From F23-D06 sp963603365 (GTDB taxonomy: Bacteria; Bacteroidota; Bacteroidia; Bacteroidales; WCHB1-69), in the NCBI GenBank assembly GCA_963603365.1, contig CAVCMI010000037.1, positions 1 through 64,000 of the forward strand: 64,000 nt of DNA, read 5' to 3'. Position 1 is the stretch's first letter, and every line of letters starts with the position of its first letter. Shown here piece after piece: positions 16,972 to 26,227 of this stretch. A program made the translations under genes and the position numbers. Below the pieces are notes generated by a model. That model did no database searches and was not told where the DNA came from. It saw only the letters and a program-made list of their open reading frames with translations.

Positions 16972-18633
16972 ATGAAAAAATTATCCTTGCTTTTAGTTGC
17001 CTTCGCGCTTTCTTTCTGCGCAAAAGCACAATTGGACGACTACTCCATCGCTCCCGACTTCTCGCTCTATGAGATTGACAAGACAAACGGGAACATCATC
17101 TCCACCAATCCTTACACGGTTTACCAATATACGGATGCCGGGAAGTGTGTGTTCCTCGATTTCTTTGCGACATGGTGCGGACCATGCTGGAGTTACCATA
17201 ATACCGGGGCTTTTGAGAGCCTTTATTCCCAATACGGTCCGGACGGCACCAACGAAGTGATGGTGTTCGGCATTGAAGGCTCATACGGAAACTATGCAAG
17301 TTTGAGCGGCACCGGAGCGGACGCCGCAGGGAGCCAGACCCAGGGCAACTGGCTTCAAGGTGTTGAATATCCTATCCTTCCTACCCGAATGAGCCCCAAC
17401 ACAAGTGCTGCGGTTTCGGCTTACAGTATCGGCTATTTCCCGACCATTTATATGGTTTGCCCCAATCGCACGGTGTTTGAAGTCGGGCAGAAATCTGCAG
17501 CAAACCTCTATGCCGCCACCACTTCGGTGTGCCCGCAGTACGATATGACATTAGACAACAACGCCATGCTGCTGAAAGTGGAAGGCCTCAATCCGATGTA
17601 TTACGCCGCCTCCGTTACGGAAACTCCTGTCGTCACTTTGCAGAACGTGGGCAACAATGCCCTCACATCCGCTGATTTCACTATCACGTTAGACGGCCAA
17701 ACCACCCAGTACTCCTGGACCGGAAACCTCGCCAAATATGCAACTGCACTGGTTACGCTTCCGCAGGTGAGCACGTCTTCCAACGGTGAACACGCTTACA
17801 GCGTTACATTGGTTAACGTGAACGGCCAGGCAGATGCCGATACCGCAAACGGTACGTTCGCCACATCTTTCCTGATACAGAATGTCGGCACAACCGCTGA
17901 TATTGATGAGGCTTTCTCTAACGGGATTCCCGGCGATTGGTATTCCGAGTATGGGATTATGGGCCTGTATGACGGCGCACTCTATTTCTTCGGATATGGT
18001 TTGTCGGCAGGAGAAAAAGAGAATCTATACATGCCGCTGATGGATCTTACCCGCTTCCAGCACCCCGTCCTGAAATTCGACTTGGCTTACAAAATGTACA
18101 ATGCAAGTGCCAAGGAGAGACTGAAAGTCCAAGGTTCTACCAATTTAGGCACGACCTATGCGACACTCTACAACAAGAGCGGCGCAGATTTGGCTACCGT
18201 TTCGGGCTACACTACTTCACAATACATTCCTGAGGCTAACGACTGGCGTACCGAGACTGTTGACCTGATGGAACTTGCATCGGGCGGAGATGTCTCTACC
18301 CTTAACAGCGTCCTTTTGAGATTTGCCTTCGTCAGCGGATACGGAAACATCGTATGGATCGACAATGTGCGGGTGGTTGAAGGCGTAGGCATCGATGATG
18401 CTGAACTGGCAAGCCTCGAAATCTATCCGAATCCTACTTCCGGCCTGCTGAACATCAACAGCCCCGAAGAGATTGACCAGGTCCAGATCCTCAACTTGCA
18501 GGGCCAGCAGATCCGTTCAGAGAACGGTAACGTCAGAACACTCTCTCTGACAGACCTCTCCAGCGGAGTATATATGCTGAAAGTCATCACCAAGAGCGGC
18601 GCTTCTTCTATGCAGAAAATCGTGAAAGAGTAA
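16972..18633 (+). CDS. Type IX-secreted protein with N-terminal thioredoxin fold
   Basis: The 553-residue protein has a signal peptide (MKKLSLLLVAFALSFCAKAQ), then a thioredoxin-like domain (residues about 22-180) with the redox motif WCGPC in FLDFFATWCGPCWSYH, then a beta-rich middle region including VTLQNVGNNALTSADFTITL, then a choice-of-anchor-like module with IVWIDNVRVVEG, and a type A Por sorting tail (LEIYPNPTSGLLNINS ... LKVITKSG). It is therefore predicted to cross the outer membrane by the T9SS and work at the surface or outside the cell. A thiol-disulfide activity outside the periplasm is unusual; the substrate is unknown. Confidence 0.88.
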   Translation: MKKLSLLLVAFALSFCAKAQLDDYSIAPDFSLYEIDKTNGNIISTNPYTVYQYTDAGKCVFLDFFATWCGPCWSYHNTGAFESLYSQYGPDGTNEVMVFGIEGSYGNYASLSGTGADAAGSQTQGNWLQGVEYPILPTRMSPNTSAAVSAYSIGYFPTIYMVCPNRTVFEVGQKSAANLYAATTSVCPQYDMTLDNNAMLLKVEGLNPMYYAASVTETPVVTLQNVGNNALTSADFTITLDGQTTQYSWTGNLAKYATALVTLPQVSTSSNGEHAYSVTLVNVNGQADADTANGTFATSFLIQNVGTTADIDEAFSNGIPGDWYSEYGIMGLYDGALYFFGYGLSAGEKENLYMPLMDLTRFQHPVLKFDLAYKMYNASAKERLKVQGSTNLGTTYATLYNKSGADLATVSGYTTSQYIPEANDWRTETVDLMELASGGDVSTLNSVLLRFAFVSGYGNIVWIDNVRVVEGVGIDDAELASLEIYPNPTSGLLNINSPEEIDQVQILNLQGQQIRSENGNVRTLSLTDLSSGVYMLKVITKSGASSMQKIVKE

Positions 18634-18731
18634 TGATAATGAACTTTTTTGCTGTGCCTGCTTAAACCTTCCGGCAAAACAGACATCTGCAATGTGTTTT
18701 TATTATTAATCACTAAAATTAAAGAATTACG

Positions 18732-19313
18732 ATGAAAAGATTATTTGTATTGTTCAGCCTCTGTGCTGTTCTGGCTGCAGGCTCTTCTGTACAGGCACAA
18801 TGCACAAAAGATGCTAACAAATGCCAAAAGGAAAACAATGAGTGTGGAAAAAAATGCCATCCCAGCCTGATGACTCCCGCCACCGTGGATCTTCTCAAGG
18901 AAGCTTACTTGAAAGAGAACCTCAAACTTAACGACAATCAAAAGGACGCTTTCTGGAAATCCTACAACAAATACGGCGAAGCCCAAAAGCAAGCGGCAGA
19001 GAACAAGAAACAGGCAATGTTGAAAGCCGGCTTCTCCGGAGCTTGCTGCAAAATGGACACGGTGAAGCCTACTGACGAGAAAATCGTGGCTTGCCACAAC
19101 ATCAAGTTGGAATACCAACAGGCATTGCTCAAGGCTGAACAGACTTTCTTCAACGAGATTTCAAAGAACCTCTCAAAAGAACAGATTGCCCAATACATCC
19201 GTCTTGAAAAGGGCTTTGAAATGGAGATGAAAGGGCTGATGAAGAAAGACTGCTGCAAAAAGGGAGAGAACAGCCCCGCTCAACAAAAGCACGGCGGCTG
19301 CCACGGCAGATAG
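18732..19313 (+). CDS. Secreted Cys/Lys-rich helical protein of unknown function
   Basis: The 193-residue protein has a signal peptide ending SVQAQ. The mature part is charged and helical, with a segment LNDNQKDAFWKSYNKYGEAQ that recalls the LTxxQ-type repeats of Spy/CpxP-like periplasmic chaperones, and many cysteines, including paired CC in GACCKMD and KKDCCKKG. A metal-binding or stress-chaperone role is possible but not shown. It follows the T9SS-secreted thioredoxin-fold gene by 98 bp and ends before a good terminator. Confidence 0.7.
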   Translation: MKRLFVLFSLCAVLAAGSSVQAQCTKDANKCQKENNECGKKCHPSLMTPATVDLLKEAYLKENLKLNDNQKDAFWKSYNKYGEAQKQAAENKKQAMLKAGFSGACCKMDTVKPTDEKIVACHNIKLEYQQALLKAEQTFFNEISKNLSKEQIAQYIRLEKGFEMEMKGLMKKDCCKKGENSPAQQKHGGCHGR

Positions 19314-19334
19314 TCCTCTCAAACCTTAATCCCC

Positions 19335-19372
19335 AAAAGGCTGTACGGAAACATCTCCTTACAGCCTTTTTT
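19335..19372 (+). terminator. Intrinsic terminator
   Basis: AAAAGGCTGTA (19335-19345) pairs with TACAGCCTTTT (19360-19370), followed by further T. It lies 22 bp behind the Cys/Lys-rich secreted protein gene. Confidence 0.88.
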
Positions 19373-19488
19373 ATAAGAACAACGTCAACGAGACCATGGC
19401 GCATTGTCTGTCACTGAATGCAATCGTGCGGTTTTCCACGTGTTTTTCCATCAAAATCTCATTTAAAGGTCAGCAATGAAAAAAAATG

Positions 19489-19496
19489 TATATTTG
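19489..19496 (+). promoter_or_regulatory. -7 box for the TonB/OmpA-like gene
   Basis: TATATTTG matches TAnnTTTG, 34 bp upstream of the start codon. An ATTTAAAGG stretch lies about 23 bp further up and is a weak -33 candidate. Confidence 0.5.
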
Positions 19497-19529
19497 CAGC
19501 CTGATATAAACTATAACCAATAATATATT

Positions 19530-20633
19530 ATGAAAAGAAATTCTTTAGCGGTCAGTTTAGTTGGGATTTTCATCCTTTTGTTTTGCGTTACAGCAAGTTA
19601 TGCACAATGTGACGGTTCTGGGAGCAGCCATCTTTATGTTAAAGGGAAACAGAACAACGCCTGTAAGTCAGGTTTTGCATTGGTGAAAGCCGACTCTAAC
19701 GGCCAGCACACGACTCCTACGGCAGCCCTGACACTTCCCACATTCAAGGGCGGGAACAAGGAAATGTGCCGCTATATCAACAAGGAAAAAGTGTATCCGG
19801 CCAACCTGAAAAGCCAACGTGTCTCCGGCACTGCCACAGTGCAGGCTGTTGTGAAAGCCGACAGCACCCTTTCCGACATTCAGGTGGTGAAGAGTTCCGG
19901 CTATCAGGAATTTGACGACGAGGCAATCCGCATTGTGAAGTCTTTCCCGAAAATGAGACCGGCAACCCAGAGCTGCGAGAGCCAAGACATGACCGTGCAA
20001 TTCCCGGTGATTTTCAATATAGAGGAAGAAGATGCACGCGACAAGAAAAAGGCTGAAATGGCTGAAACGAAAGCGCTTCAAGACGAGATTGACAAGGTTT
20101 CTCCCATAGCGCTTTATTTTGACAACGACCAACCGGACCCGGGTACCGTAAAGGAAACGACCAACAAGGATTTCATGGCTCTCTATGATAACTATAAGGG
20201 CAAGAAAGATGTCTATGCCCAGAAGTCCGGCAACAATGCCCAGGCCAAGTCTGCCATCGCCTCGTTTTTTGACAATGAAGTGGCAGGCGGCAAAGACAGA
20301 CTCGTTAAGGTGACAAGATACATTGCTGACGCGCTTTCAAAGGGCAAGACGGTTTCGTTCAACATCAGCGGATACGCCAGTCCGCTGAGCGGCAAGGATT
20401 ACAACAAGCATCTTTCCGCCCGCCGCATCGAAAGCATCCTCAATTACATGAAAACAGCAGAAGGCGGTGTGCTCGAACCTTACATCACCGGTCAGAAGCC
20501 AGGACTCAGCATCTATAAGAACGCTTGCGGCTCAACCACAGCCAAAGGCGACAATTCAGCTGTAAAGGGCGTTTATGGCCTCGAAGCCGCCAAGGACAGA
20601 AGAATTGTCATCGACAACATCGTGGTCCGCTAA
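19530..20633 (+). CDS. TonB C-terminal domain protein with OmpA-like C-terminus
   Basis: The 367-residue protein has a signal peptide ending SYAQ. Residues about 80-165 match the TonB C-terminal domain (VYPANLKSQRVSGTATVQAV, SSGYQEFDDEAIRIVKSFPK). Residues about 185-367 resemble an OmpA/MotB peptidoglycan-binding domain (IALYFDNDQPDPGTVKETTN, VSFNISGYASPLSGKDYNKH, LSARRIESILNYM), with an insertion between. TonB proteins usually anchor by an N-terminal membrane helix; here a cleavable signal and a wall-binding domain suggest a periplasmic protein tethered to peptidoglycan. Its job is inferred, not known. It has its own promoter and terminator. Confidence 0.8.
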   Translation: MKRNSLAVSLVGIFILLFCVTASYAQCDGSGSSHLYVKGKQNNACKSGFALVKADSNGQHTTPTAALTLPTFKGGNKEMCRYINKEKVYPANLKSQRVSGTATVQAVVKADSTLSDIQVVKSSGYQEFDDEAIRIVKSFPKMRPATQSCESQDMTVQFPVIFNIEEEDARDKKKAEMAETKALQDEIDKVSPIALYFDNDQPDPGTVKETTNKDFMALYDNYKGKKDVYAQKSGNNAQAKSAIASFFDNEVAGGKDRLVKVTRYIADALSKGKTVSFNISGYASPLSGKDYNKHLSARRIESILNYMKTAEGGVLEPYITGQKPGLSIYKNACGSTTAKGDNSAVKGVYGLEAAKDRRIVIDNIVVR

Positions 20634-20673
20634 ACGGACAGAGATTTGAACGCCTGACTGTATATCAGAAAAT

Positions 20674-20698
20674 AAGCCCTGTTATGGGCTTTTTTTTG
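20674..20698 (+). terminator. Intrinsic terminator
   Basis: AAGCCC pairs with GGGCTT around a TGTTAT loop, followed by a run of seven more T. It lies 40 bp behind the TonB/OmpA-like gene and touches the next promoter. Confidence 0.8.
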
Positions 20699-20706
20699 TA
20701 TTTTTG
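20699..20706 (+). promoter_or_regulatory. -7 box for the TPR operon
   Basis: TATTTTTG matches TAnnTTTG, 18 bp upstream of the ATG chosen for the TPR protein. Its place excludes the upstream TTG as a start codon. Confidence 0.6.
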
Positions 20707-20724
20707 CAGCCTTTATTTGACAAT

Positions 20725-22218
20725 ATGGCATCTATTGATAGCAACGATTTTATGGAAGCGGAATATTTAGCCCGCAAGTTCAAACAGGCCGTTGACGCCA
20801 ACAAGCCCGTTTTCCTGGATAGCGAAGAAGTGCAGACGGTGGTTGACTACTATATGAACATCGCCCCCGACAATATCGATTATGCCTCAAAAGCTATCGT
20901 ATATGGACTGAAGCATTACCCGGTTGACCCTTACCTGCGACTCTGCCGGTTCAGATTGTTCCTGTACAATTACAATTTCGAAGAAGCAGAAAAGGAACTG
21001 GACTACGTGGCCGCCCACTGCGAACTGGTGCCCGATTTTTATATGGAAAAGGCCCGTCTTGCCCGCATCCGCTGCGAGGCGGACAAAACGATTCCGCTCC
21101 TCAAGAAATCACTTGCCATGGATGATGCCAATTCGGAAGCCCATTTTATGCTTGCACAAGAGTATGTGCTGATCGGGAAAAAGGATGAAGCCGTCGCACA
21201 TACCGTTAAGGCTATTGAGGTCGATAAACTGTCTGAAGACGAACTGAAAGATATTATCCCTAACTTTTTGGGACAAATCCAAGACGACTTGAATCCGATT
21301 TACTACGATGCTTTTGTGGAGTACTTCAAAGATATGACTGAAATCATGCCTCTGGTCAGCTCCTTTTGGGAAGGCCTCGGCAGAGCATACCTGATCCGCG
21401 GAGACTTTAAACTCTGTTACGATGATTATGCGAACGCCCTTGCGTCGTTTCAGTATCAACAGTCTTTGGATGAGGACAGTGCGACGGTTGTTCCCTACAT
21501 TGCCGATGCTTATTTCGGCATGAAGGAGTACCGCAAGGCTATAAGTTGCTACGAAGTGGCCGTCAAAGCCAATCCGGACCTTGATCTTGACTTTGACTTA
21601 GGCCGTTGCTACCTTGGTTTGAATGAATATACAACGGCTTTACACTATTTTCTCAAGGCATTGCACCAAGATACGGGTCCAGTTCTCACCATACTCATCA
21701 TCGAGTATGTTGTCGATATTCTGACAACCTTGGACAAGTATGACGAAGCGCGCGCATTTCTTCGCAAATGTCTCGCCACTTTAAAGGATGGCACTCCGGT
21801 CACCATTAGAGAACTTATTACCCTGTTGAAACCTGCCGCCGATTATGAAGAACTCCATGAACTCTGCCTTAAAGCAATAGAGTTGTCTCTTGAAACAGAC
21901 AATGACCTTCATTTTTTCTTCACATTCATAGTTGTGTACTGCTATGAAGAGGATTGTCCTGACTTGGGACTCGAACTGTGCACACGCCATTCCGACCATG
22001 CGTCGCTGCAGCACAGCATCCACTATTTCCAGTCCTTGCTATACTTGAAGAAAGGGTGCTTTTCAGAAGCGTTCCGCCATCTTGAGACGGCTCTTTCGTT
22101 TGACAATACCCGTATGGGCGTCGACTTTCTCGACGTGGATGAAAACTTGAGGAATATTCCCGAAGTAATAAGGTTAATGAAGCAGTATGAGGCCGACAAG
22201 TACATTGATTTCCGCTAA
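20725..22218 (+). CDS. Tetratricopeptide-repeat protein
   Basis: A 497-residue cytoplasmic protein with no signal peptide. It consists of repeated helix pairs of TPR type: AHFMLAQEYVLIGKKDEAVA, VPYIADAYFGMKEYRKAISC, DFDLGRCYLGLNEYTTALHY and IHYFQSLLYLKKGCFSEAFR are clear units. Such proteins are scaffolds for protein-protein contacts; nothing identifies the partner. I chose the ATG at 20725 because the promoter box overlaps the upstream TTG. DedA and aroE follow at 12 bp and with a 4-bp overlap, so the three are probably one operon. Confidence 0.85.
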   Translation: MASIDSNDFMEAEYLARKFKQAVDANKPVFLDSEEVQTVVDYYMNIAPDNIDYASKAIVYGLKHYPVDPYLRLCRFRLFLYNYNFEEAEKELDYVAAHCELVPDFYMEKARLARIRCEADKTIPLLKKSLAMDDANSEAHFMLAQEYVLIGKKDEAVAHTVKAIEVDKLSEDELKDIIPNFLGQIQDDLNPIYYDAFVEYFKDMTEIMPLVSSFWEGLGRAYLIRGDFKLCYDDYANALASFQYQQSLDEDSATVVPYIADAYFGMKEYRKAISCYEVAVKANPDLDLDFDLGRCYLGLNEYTTALHYFLKALHQDTGPVLTILIIEYVVDILTTLDKYDEARAFLRKCLATLKDGTPVTIRELITLLKPAADYEELHELCLKAIELSLETDNDLHFFFTFIVVYCYEEDCPDLGLELCTRHSDHASLQHSIHYFQSLLYLKKGCFSEAFRHLETALSFDNTRMGVDFLDVDENLRNIPEVIRLMKQYEADKYIDFR

Positions 22219-22230
22219 ACAAACAAACTG

Positions 22231-23025
22231 ATGATAAAAAAAGCATTATGCCTCTCTTTTTTGCTTTTGATTGCTGGTTTTTGCGCAATGGGCAAAGATA
22301 CCGCAGTCTCTGAAACAGAGGTTCAAACACCGACGGATTCTTCCATCACCGACCGGGTGATCAGTTGGTACAACCAGCATCTCAACTATGGAACGATTAC
22401 CTTGCTGATGACGATAGAGAGTTCGTTCATACCTTTCCCATCCGAAGTTGTGGTTCCGCCTGCCGCCTATCAGGCCTGCAACGAGGACAATCCCGCATTA
22501 TACAAGACGGATTCCAAAATCATAAATGTCCTGTTTGTCGTTCTCTTTTCCACACTCGGCGCACTGTCAGGCGCCTTAGTCAACTATTTCCTGGCCTTGT
22601 TCTTAGGACGTCCCATCATTTACTGGTTCGCAGACAGCAAGGTGGGACATCTGTTGATGCTTGACAGCGAGAAGATAAAAAAGGCGGAGGCCTATTTTGT
22701 GAAACATGGCAAGAGCTCGACGCTGATAGGACGCCTTATTCCGGCCATCAGGCAGTTGATTTCAATACCTGCCGGACTTGCCCGCATGAACCTCGGCGTG
22801 TTCGTGCTGTTCACGGCTTTGGGTGCGACACTATGGAATATCATCCTTGCACTTCTGGGCTATCTGGCACATGGTCAGCAAGACTTGATAGACAAATACA
22901 ACGGCGAACTGAAGGTAGTTTTGTGGGGTCTGTGTATAGCGTTTGTGGCCTATCTGGTCTATAAGGGCGTGAAATCATCGCGTTCCGCCAAGAAGTCTGC
23001 CGACGACACTGCCGCCCAAGCATGA
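22231..23025 (+). CDS. DedA/VTT-domain membrane protein
   Basis: The 264-residue protein has an N-terminal hydrophobic segment, then the DedA core: TIESSFIPFPSEVVVPPAAY, a membrane segment VLFSTLGALSGALVNYFLAL, GRPIIYWF, and the conserved GRLIPAIRQLISIPAGLARM. Two C-terminal helices follow. DedA proteins are inner-membrane transporters or scramblases, several of which recycle undecaprenyl phosphate or move phospholipids. The specific lipid is not predictable. Its stop overlaps the aroE start. Confidence 0.9.
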   Translation: MIKKALCLSFLLLIAGFCAMGKDTAVSETEVQTPTDSSITDRVISWYNQHLNYGTITLLMTIESSFIPFPSEVVVPPAAYQACNEDNPALYKTDSKIINVLFVVLFSTLGALSGALVNYFLALFLGRPIIYWFADSKVGHLLMLDSEKIKKAEAYFVKHGKSSTLIGRLIPAIRQLISIPAGLARMNLGVFVLFTALGATLWNIILALLGYLAHGQQDLIDKYNGELKVVLWGLCIAFVAYLVYKGVKSSRSAKKSADDTAAQA

Positions 23026-23765
23026 CAAGGCAGTTCGGACTGGTCGGCAAAACATTGTCTCACAGTTTTTCTAAACTTTTTTTTGAAGACAAATTCACGG
23101 AAATCGGACTTGACGGTTCATACAGTCTCTTTGAATTGCCGGAAATAGCATTAGTGCCTTGTTTTCTTGATGCGCACCCCCAATTAGAGGGTTTTAATGT
23201 GACCATACCGTACAAGCAGACGATAGTGCCCTATTTAGACGCACTTTCTGACGAGGCGGCAGCAATAGGGGCTGTGAACACGGTATTGGTAGAAAGGAGC
23301 GGCACGGCACGAAAACTGGTTGGTTTCAATACGGATGCAGAGGGATTTGCCGCGTCCCTGCAAGGGCAGCCGATTCCGGCAGCAGCGTTAGTGTTAGGAA
23401 CCGGCGGCGCAGCGGCAGCCGTGTCGTATGCCTTGAAGCGCATGCTTGTGCCGCACCGGTTTGTGTCGCGTTCAGAACGCTCGGAACTGCTGACATATCG
23501 CCAGTTGTCTGACGAAACCTTGCAGGCGTTTCCCTTTGTCATCAATTGCACGCCGCTTGGAACGGCTCACGGTCTGGAAGACAAAATGCCCCCCTTGCCG
23601 TACGGCAGCCTTTCTGAAAACAATTTCCTATATGACCTGGTTTACAACCCGCCAGTCACCCGTTTTTTGCAGGAAGGCAAACATTATGGCGCTCGCATTC
23701 AAAACGGCTTGCAGATGTTGCACTTGCAAGCCGATGCCTCGTGGAGGATATGGAACGGCCTATAA
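23022..23765 (+). CDS. aroE: Shikimate dehydrogenase
   Basis: A 247-residue AroE that reduces 3-dehydroshikimate to shikimate with NADPH. Shikimate-binding motifs are LSHSFSKLFFEDKF and NVTIPYKQTIVPYLD; the Rossmann loop is VLGTGGAAAAVSYALK; INCTPLGTAHG and IQNGLQMLHLQADASWRIW finish the domain. It is slightly shorter than the 270-residue norm. It overlaps dedA by 4 bp and its 3' end overlaps the convergent DUF721 gene by 6 bp. The pathway's last enzyme, aroC, lies at 43.8 kb. Confidence 0.95.
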   Translation: MTRQFGLVGKTLSHSFSKLFFEDKFTEIGLDGSYSLFELPEIALVPCFLDAHPQLEGFNVTIPYKQTIVPYLDALSDEAAAIGAVNTVLVERSGTARKLVGFNTDAEGFAASLQGQPIPAAALVLGTGGAAAAVSYALKRMLVPHRFVSRSERSELLTYRQLSDETLQAFPFVINCTPLGTAHGLEDKMPPLPYGSLSENNFLYDLVYNPPVTRFLQEGKHYGARIQNGLQMLHLQADASWRIWNGL

Positions 23766-24053
23766 GAATACGATGTCTTTGATCACCTGAAATTGGTAGT
23801 CTGCGTTAATCTTGTCAATGACCAACTTTTTCTGGGCATTCAGTTCAAATCGGAGAGCCGCGTTGGTGACCTTGACTTTCAGGATGCCGTTCGTGATGGC
23901 GAGACATTTGGTCTTGGGGGCGAAGAAAGCGCCGACATAGTCGGGCCAACGTTCCAGCACGGTACGTTCTGCAAAAAGCTGCTGTTTGCCCATCGTGCCG
24001 ATGTACTGTAAAGCCATGTCTTTCAGGAGATGTTCGTTGCGGTCGTTATTCAT
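23760..24053 (-). CDS. DUF721 protein (DciA-like)
   Basis: A 97-residue protein with the DUF721 pattern WPDYVGAFFAPKTKCLAITN, GILKVKVTNAALRFELNAQK. Related DciA proteins interact with the replicative helicase DnaB and help load it; that this short version does so is inferred. It follows RNase R on the map, reading the same way, and is separated from it by 8 bp, so the order of transcription is DUF721 first, then rnr. Confidence 0.85.
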   Translation of the reverse strand: MNNDRNEHLLKDMALQYIGTMGKQQLFAERTVLERWPDYVGAFFAPKTKCLAITNGILKVKVTNAALRFELNAQKKLVIDKINADYQFQVIKDIVFL

Positions 24054-24061
24054 AGTTGTAA

Positions 24062-26218
24062 TTAGTTTCTTGCCAGTTCAAAGTCCATCTGCTTCTTCAT
24101 GAGGTCAACGGCTACGACTTTCACCTTGATGCTGTCGCCGAAGCGGAGCGAGTGTCCGTGGTGCAGTCCCACCAGCGTGTAGTTTTCTTCGTCGATATAG
24201 TAAAAGTCGTCGTCAAAACTCCTCATCGGAATCATTCCTTCGCATTTGGACTCGGTAAGTTCTGCATAAACGCCCCATTTAGAGATGCCGGAAACGGTAG
24301 CGTCGAATACCTGTCCGATCTTGTCTGCCAGATATTCGGCCTGCTTGTACTTGACGGAGTCTCGTTCTGCCTGCGTGGCCTGTTGTTCCATTTGGGAGCA
24401 GTGTTTGCAGTATTCCTCATACTCGTCTTTTTTGACAGGTTCCTTGTGTGCCAGGTAGCGGTCGAGAAGGCGGTGTACCATAAGGTCGGGGTATCGGCGG
24501 ATCGGGGATGTGAAATGAGTATAATAGGGGAATGCGAGCCCGTAGTGGCCGATGTTGTCGGTAGAGTAGCAGGCACGCGCCATTATACGGATGGAGAGTT
24601 TGCTGAGCATGTTATAGTCGGCTTTCCCTTTTTGGTCGGCGAGCATGGCATTCAGCGACTTGTTGAAGGCTTTCCTGGAAGTGGTTTTCAGGTCGAACCC
24701 AAGTTTCTTGACGAAGTTGCGGAAGGTGGTCAGTTTCTCGTCGAGGGGTTTGTCGTGGATACGATAGACGAAAGTGTCGGGTTCTTTCTTCAAGGAGCGT
24801 CTGCGTCCTACCTTTTCAGCCACTTTCTTGTTGGCGAGCAGCATAAATTCTTCAATCAACCAGTTGGCTTCTTTCTGCACTTTGAGGTAAACGCCGACAG
24901 GGTGCCCGTTTTCGTCGAGGTTGAATTTCACCTCTTCGGTTTCAAAGTTGACGGCGTTGTTTTCGAAGCGGCGTTTGCGCAGCAGTTGGGCGAGATTGTT
25001 GAGCACGCCGATCTCTCCGGCAAAGTCGCCTTCGCCCGTTTCGATGATTGTCTGAGCCTCATCGTAATTGAAACGGCGGTTAGAGTGGATGACGGTGTGT
25101 CCGAACCATTCTTTGTGGACTTTGGCATCGGAGTCCATGTCAAAAACGGCGCTGTAGCAGAGTTTGTCTTCATCAGGGCGGAGGGAGCATAGGTTGTTGC
25201 AGAGCGTTTCAGGAAGCATCGGGATGGTTCTGTCCACCAGATACACAGAGGTGCCGCGCAGGTAGGCCTCACGGTCAAGGTCGGTGCCGGGATGCACATA
25301 ATGTGACACGTCGGCGATGTGTATGCCGATGCGGAACATGCCGTTATCCAGTTTTTCGAACGAGAGTGCGTCGTCAAAGTCTTTGGCGTCTGACGGGTCG
25401 ATGGTGAAGGTTACGGCCCCGCGGAAATCGCGGCGGCGTGCAATCTCCTCTTGGGGGATGTCTGTCGGGATGGCGGCGGCCTCCTCCTCGACATTGTCGG
25501 GGAACTTGAGCGGGAAGTCGTTTTCTGCCAGTATCGAGAGCATCTCGACATTGTTGTTTCCGGGCTTGCCCAGCACATGCTTCACTTCGCCTAACGGGCT
25601 TCGTGTGCCGCTGGGCCAGTCCACAATCTGCACCACCACTTTCTCCCCGTTGTGGGCTTTCCTCAGAAGGCGGGCGGGTATGATGATGTCGCGCCTGTAA
25701 TAGGCATTGTCGGGGATGAAATAGGCGATGCCTTTCTTGATGGAGACAATGCCGACCAGCTGTTTCTTGCTGCGTTCAAGCACCTCCACCACTTGACCCT
25801 CAGGGCGTTTTCCTTTGCGGGTGGGGAAAACAGCCACCTTGACGAGGTCGTTGTTGAGGGCGTTCCCCAAGTTGCCGTCCGCAATGAAAACGTCTTGGGA
25901 GAGCGATTCGTCTGTTGTCTCTTCGCTGTCGTTCTGCGGTATGACAAAGGCCATTCCGCTGCGTTTCATCTCAACGCGTCCGGTCATGAAGTTGCGCCCG
26001 GTCTCTTTACGGTTTATCTTCTTGTAATTGAGGCGGTACTTGCCGCGTCCTGTTTTCAGCAGCAGGTTAGACTCTGTCAGCCTGTCAATCTGTTCCTTGA
26101 CCTCATCACGGCCTTTTTTGTCATAAATGCCGACTTTGGCGGCAATCTGCTTGTAGTTGAATTGCTCGTTCTTGCCCGTCAGCAGGGCTTCTATGATTCT
26201 CTTGCCTAATTCGTGCAT
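24062..26218 (-). CDS. rnr: Ribonuclease R
   Basis: A 718-residue 3'-5' exoribonuclease. An N-terminal winged-helix region (VGIYDKKGRDEVKEQIDRL) and cold-shock-like domains are followed by the RNB catalytic domain with the magnesium-binding motif TIDPSDAKDFDDALSFEK near residue 280 and FTSPIRRYPDLMVHRLLDRY near 570, then an S1 domain ending at VKVVAVDLMKKQMDFELA. Length and order match the family. It degrades structured RNA. It lies 9 bp from apbE, transcribed after it. Confidence 0.97.
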   Translation of the reverse strand: MHELGKRIIEALLTGKNEQFNYKQIAAKVGIYDKKGRDEVKEQIDRLTESNLLLKTGRGKYRLNYKKINRKETGRNFMTGRVEMKRSGMAFVIPQNDSEETTDESLSQDVFIADGNLGNALNNDLVKVAVFPTRKGKRPEGQVVEVLERSKKQLVGIVSIKKGIAYFIPDNAYYRRDIIIPARLLRKAHNGEKVVVQIVDWPSGTRSPLGEVKHVLGKPGNNNVEMLSILAENDFPLKFPDNVEEEAAAIPTDIPQEEIARRRDFRGAVTFTIDPSDAKDFDDALSFEKLDNGMFRIGIHIADVSHYVHPGTDLDREAYLRGTSVYLVDRTIPMLPETLCNNLCSLRPDEDKLCYSAVFDMDSDAKVHKEWFGHTVIHSNRRFNYDEAQTIIETGEGDFAGEIGVLNNLAQLLRKRRFENNAVNFETEEVKFNLDENGHPVGVYLKVQKEANWLIEEFMLLANKKVAEKVGRRRSLKKEPDTFVYRIHDKPLDEKLTTFRNFVKKLGFDLKTTSRKAFNKSLNAMLADQKGKADYNMLSKLSIRIMARACYSTDNIGHYGLAFPYYTHFTSPIRRYPDLMVHRLLDRYLAHKEPVKKDEYEEYCKHCSQMEQQATQAERDSVKYKQAEYLADKIGQVFDATVSGISKWGVYAELTESKCEGMIPMRSFDDDFYYIDEENYTLVGLHHGHSLRFGDSIKVKVVAVDLMKKQMDFELARN

Positions 26219-26227
26219 ATTTGGGGG

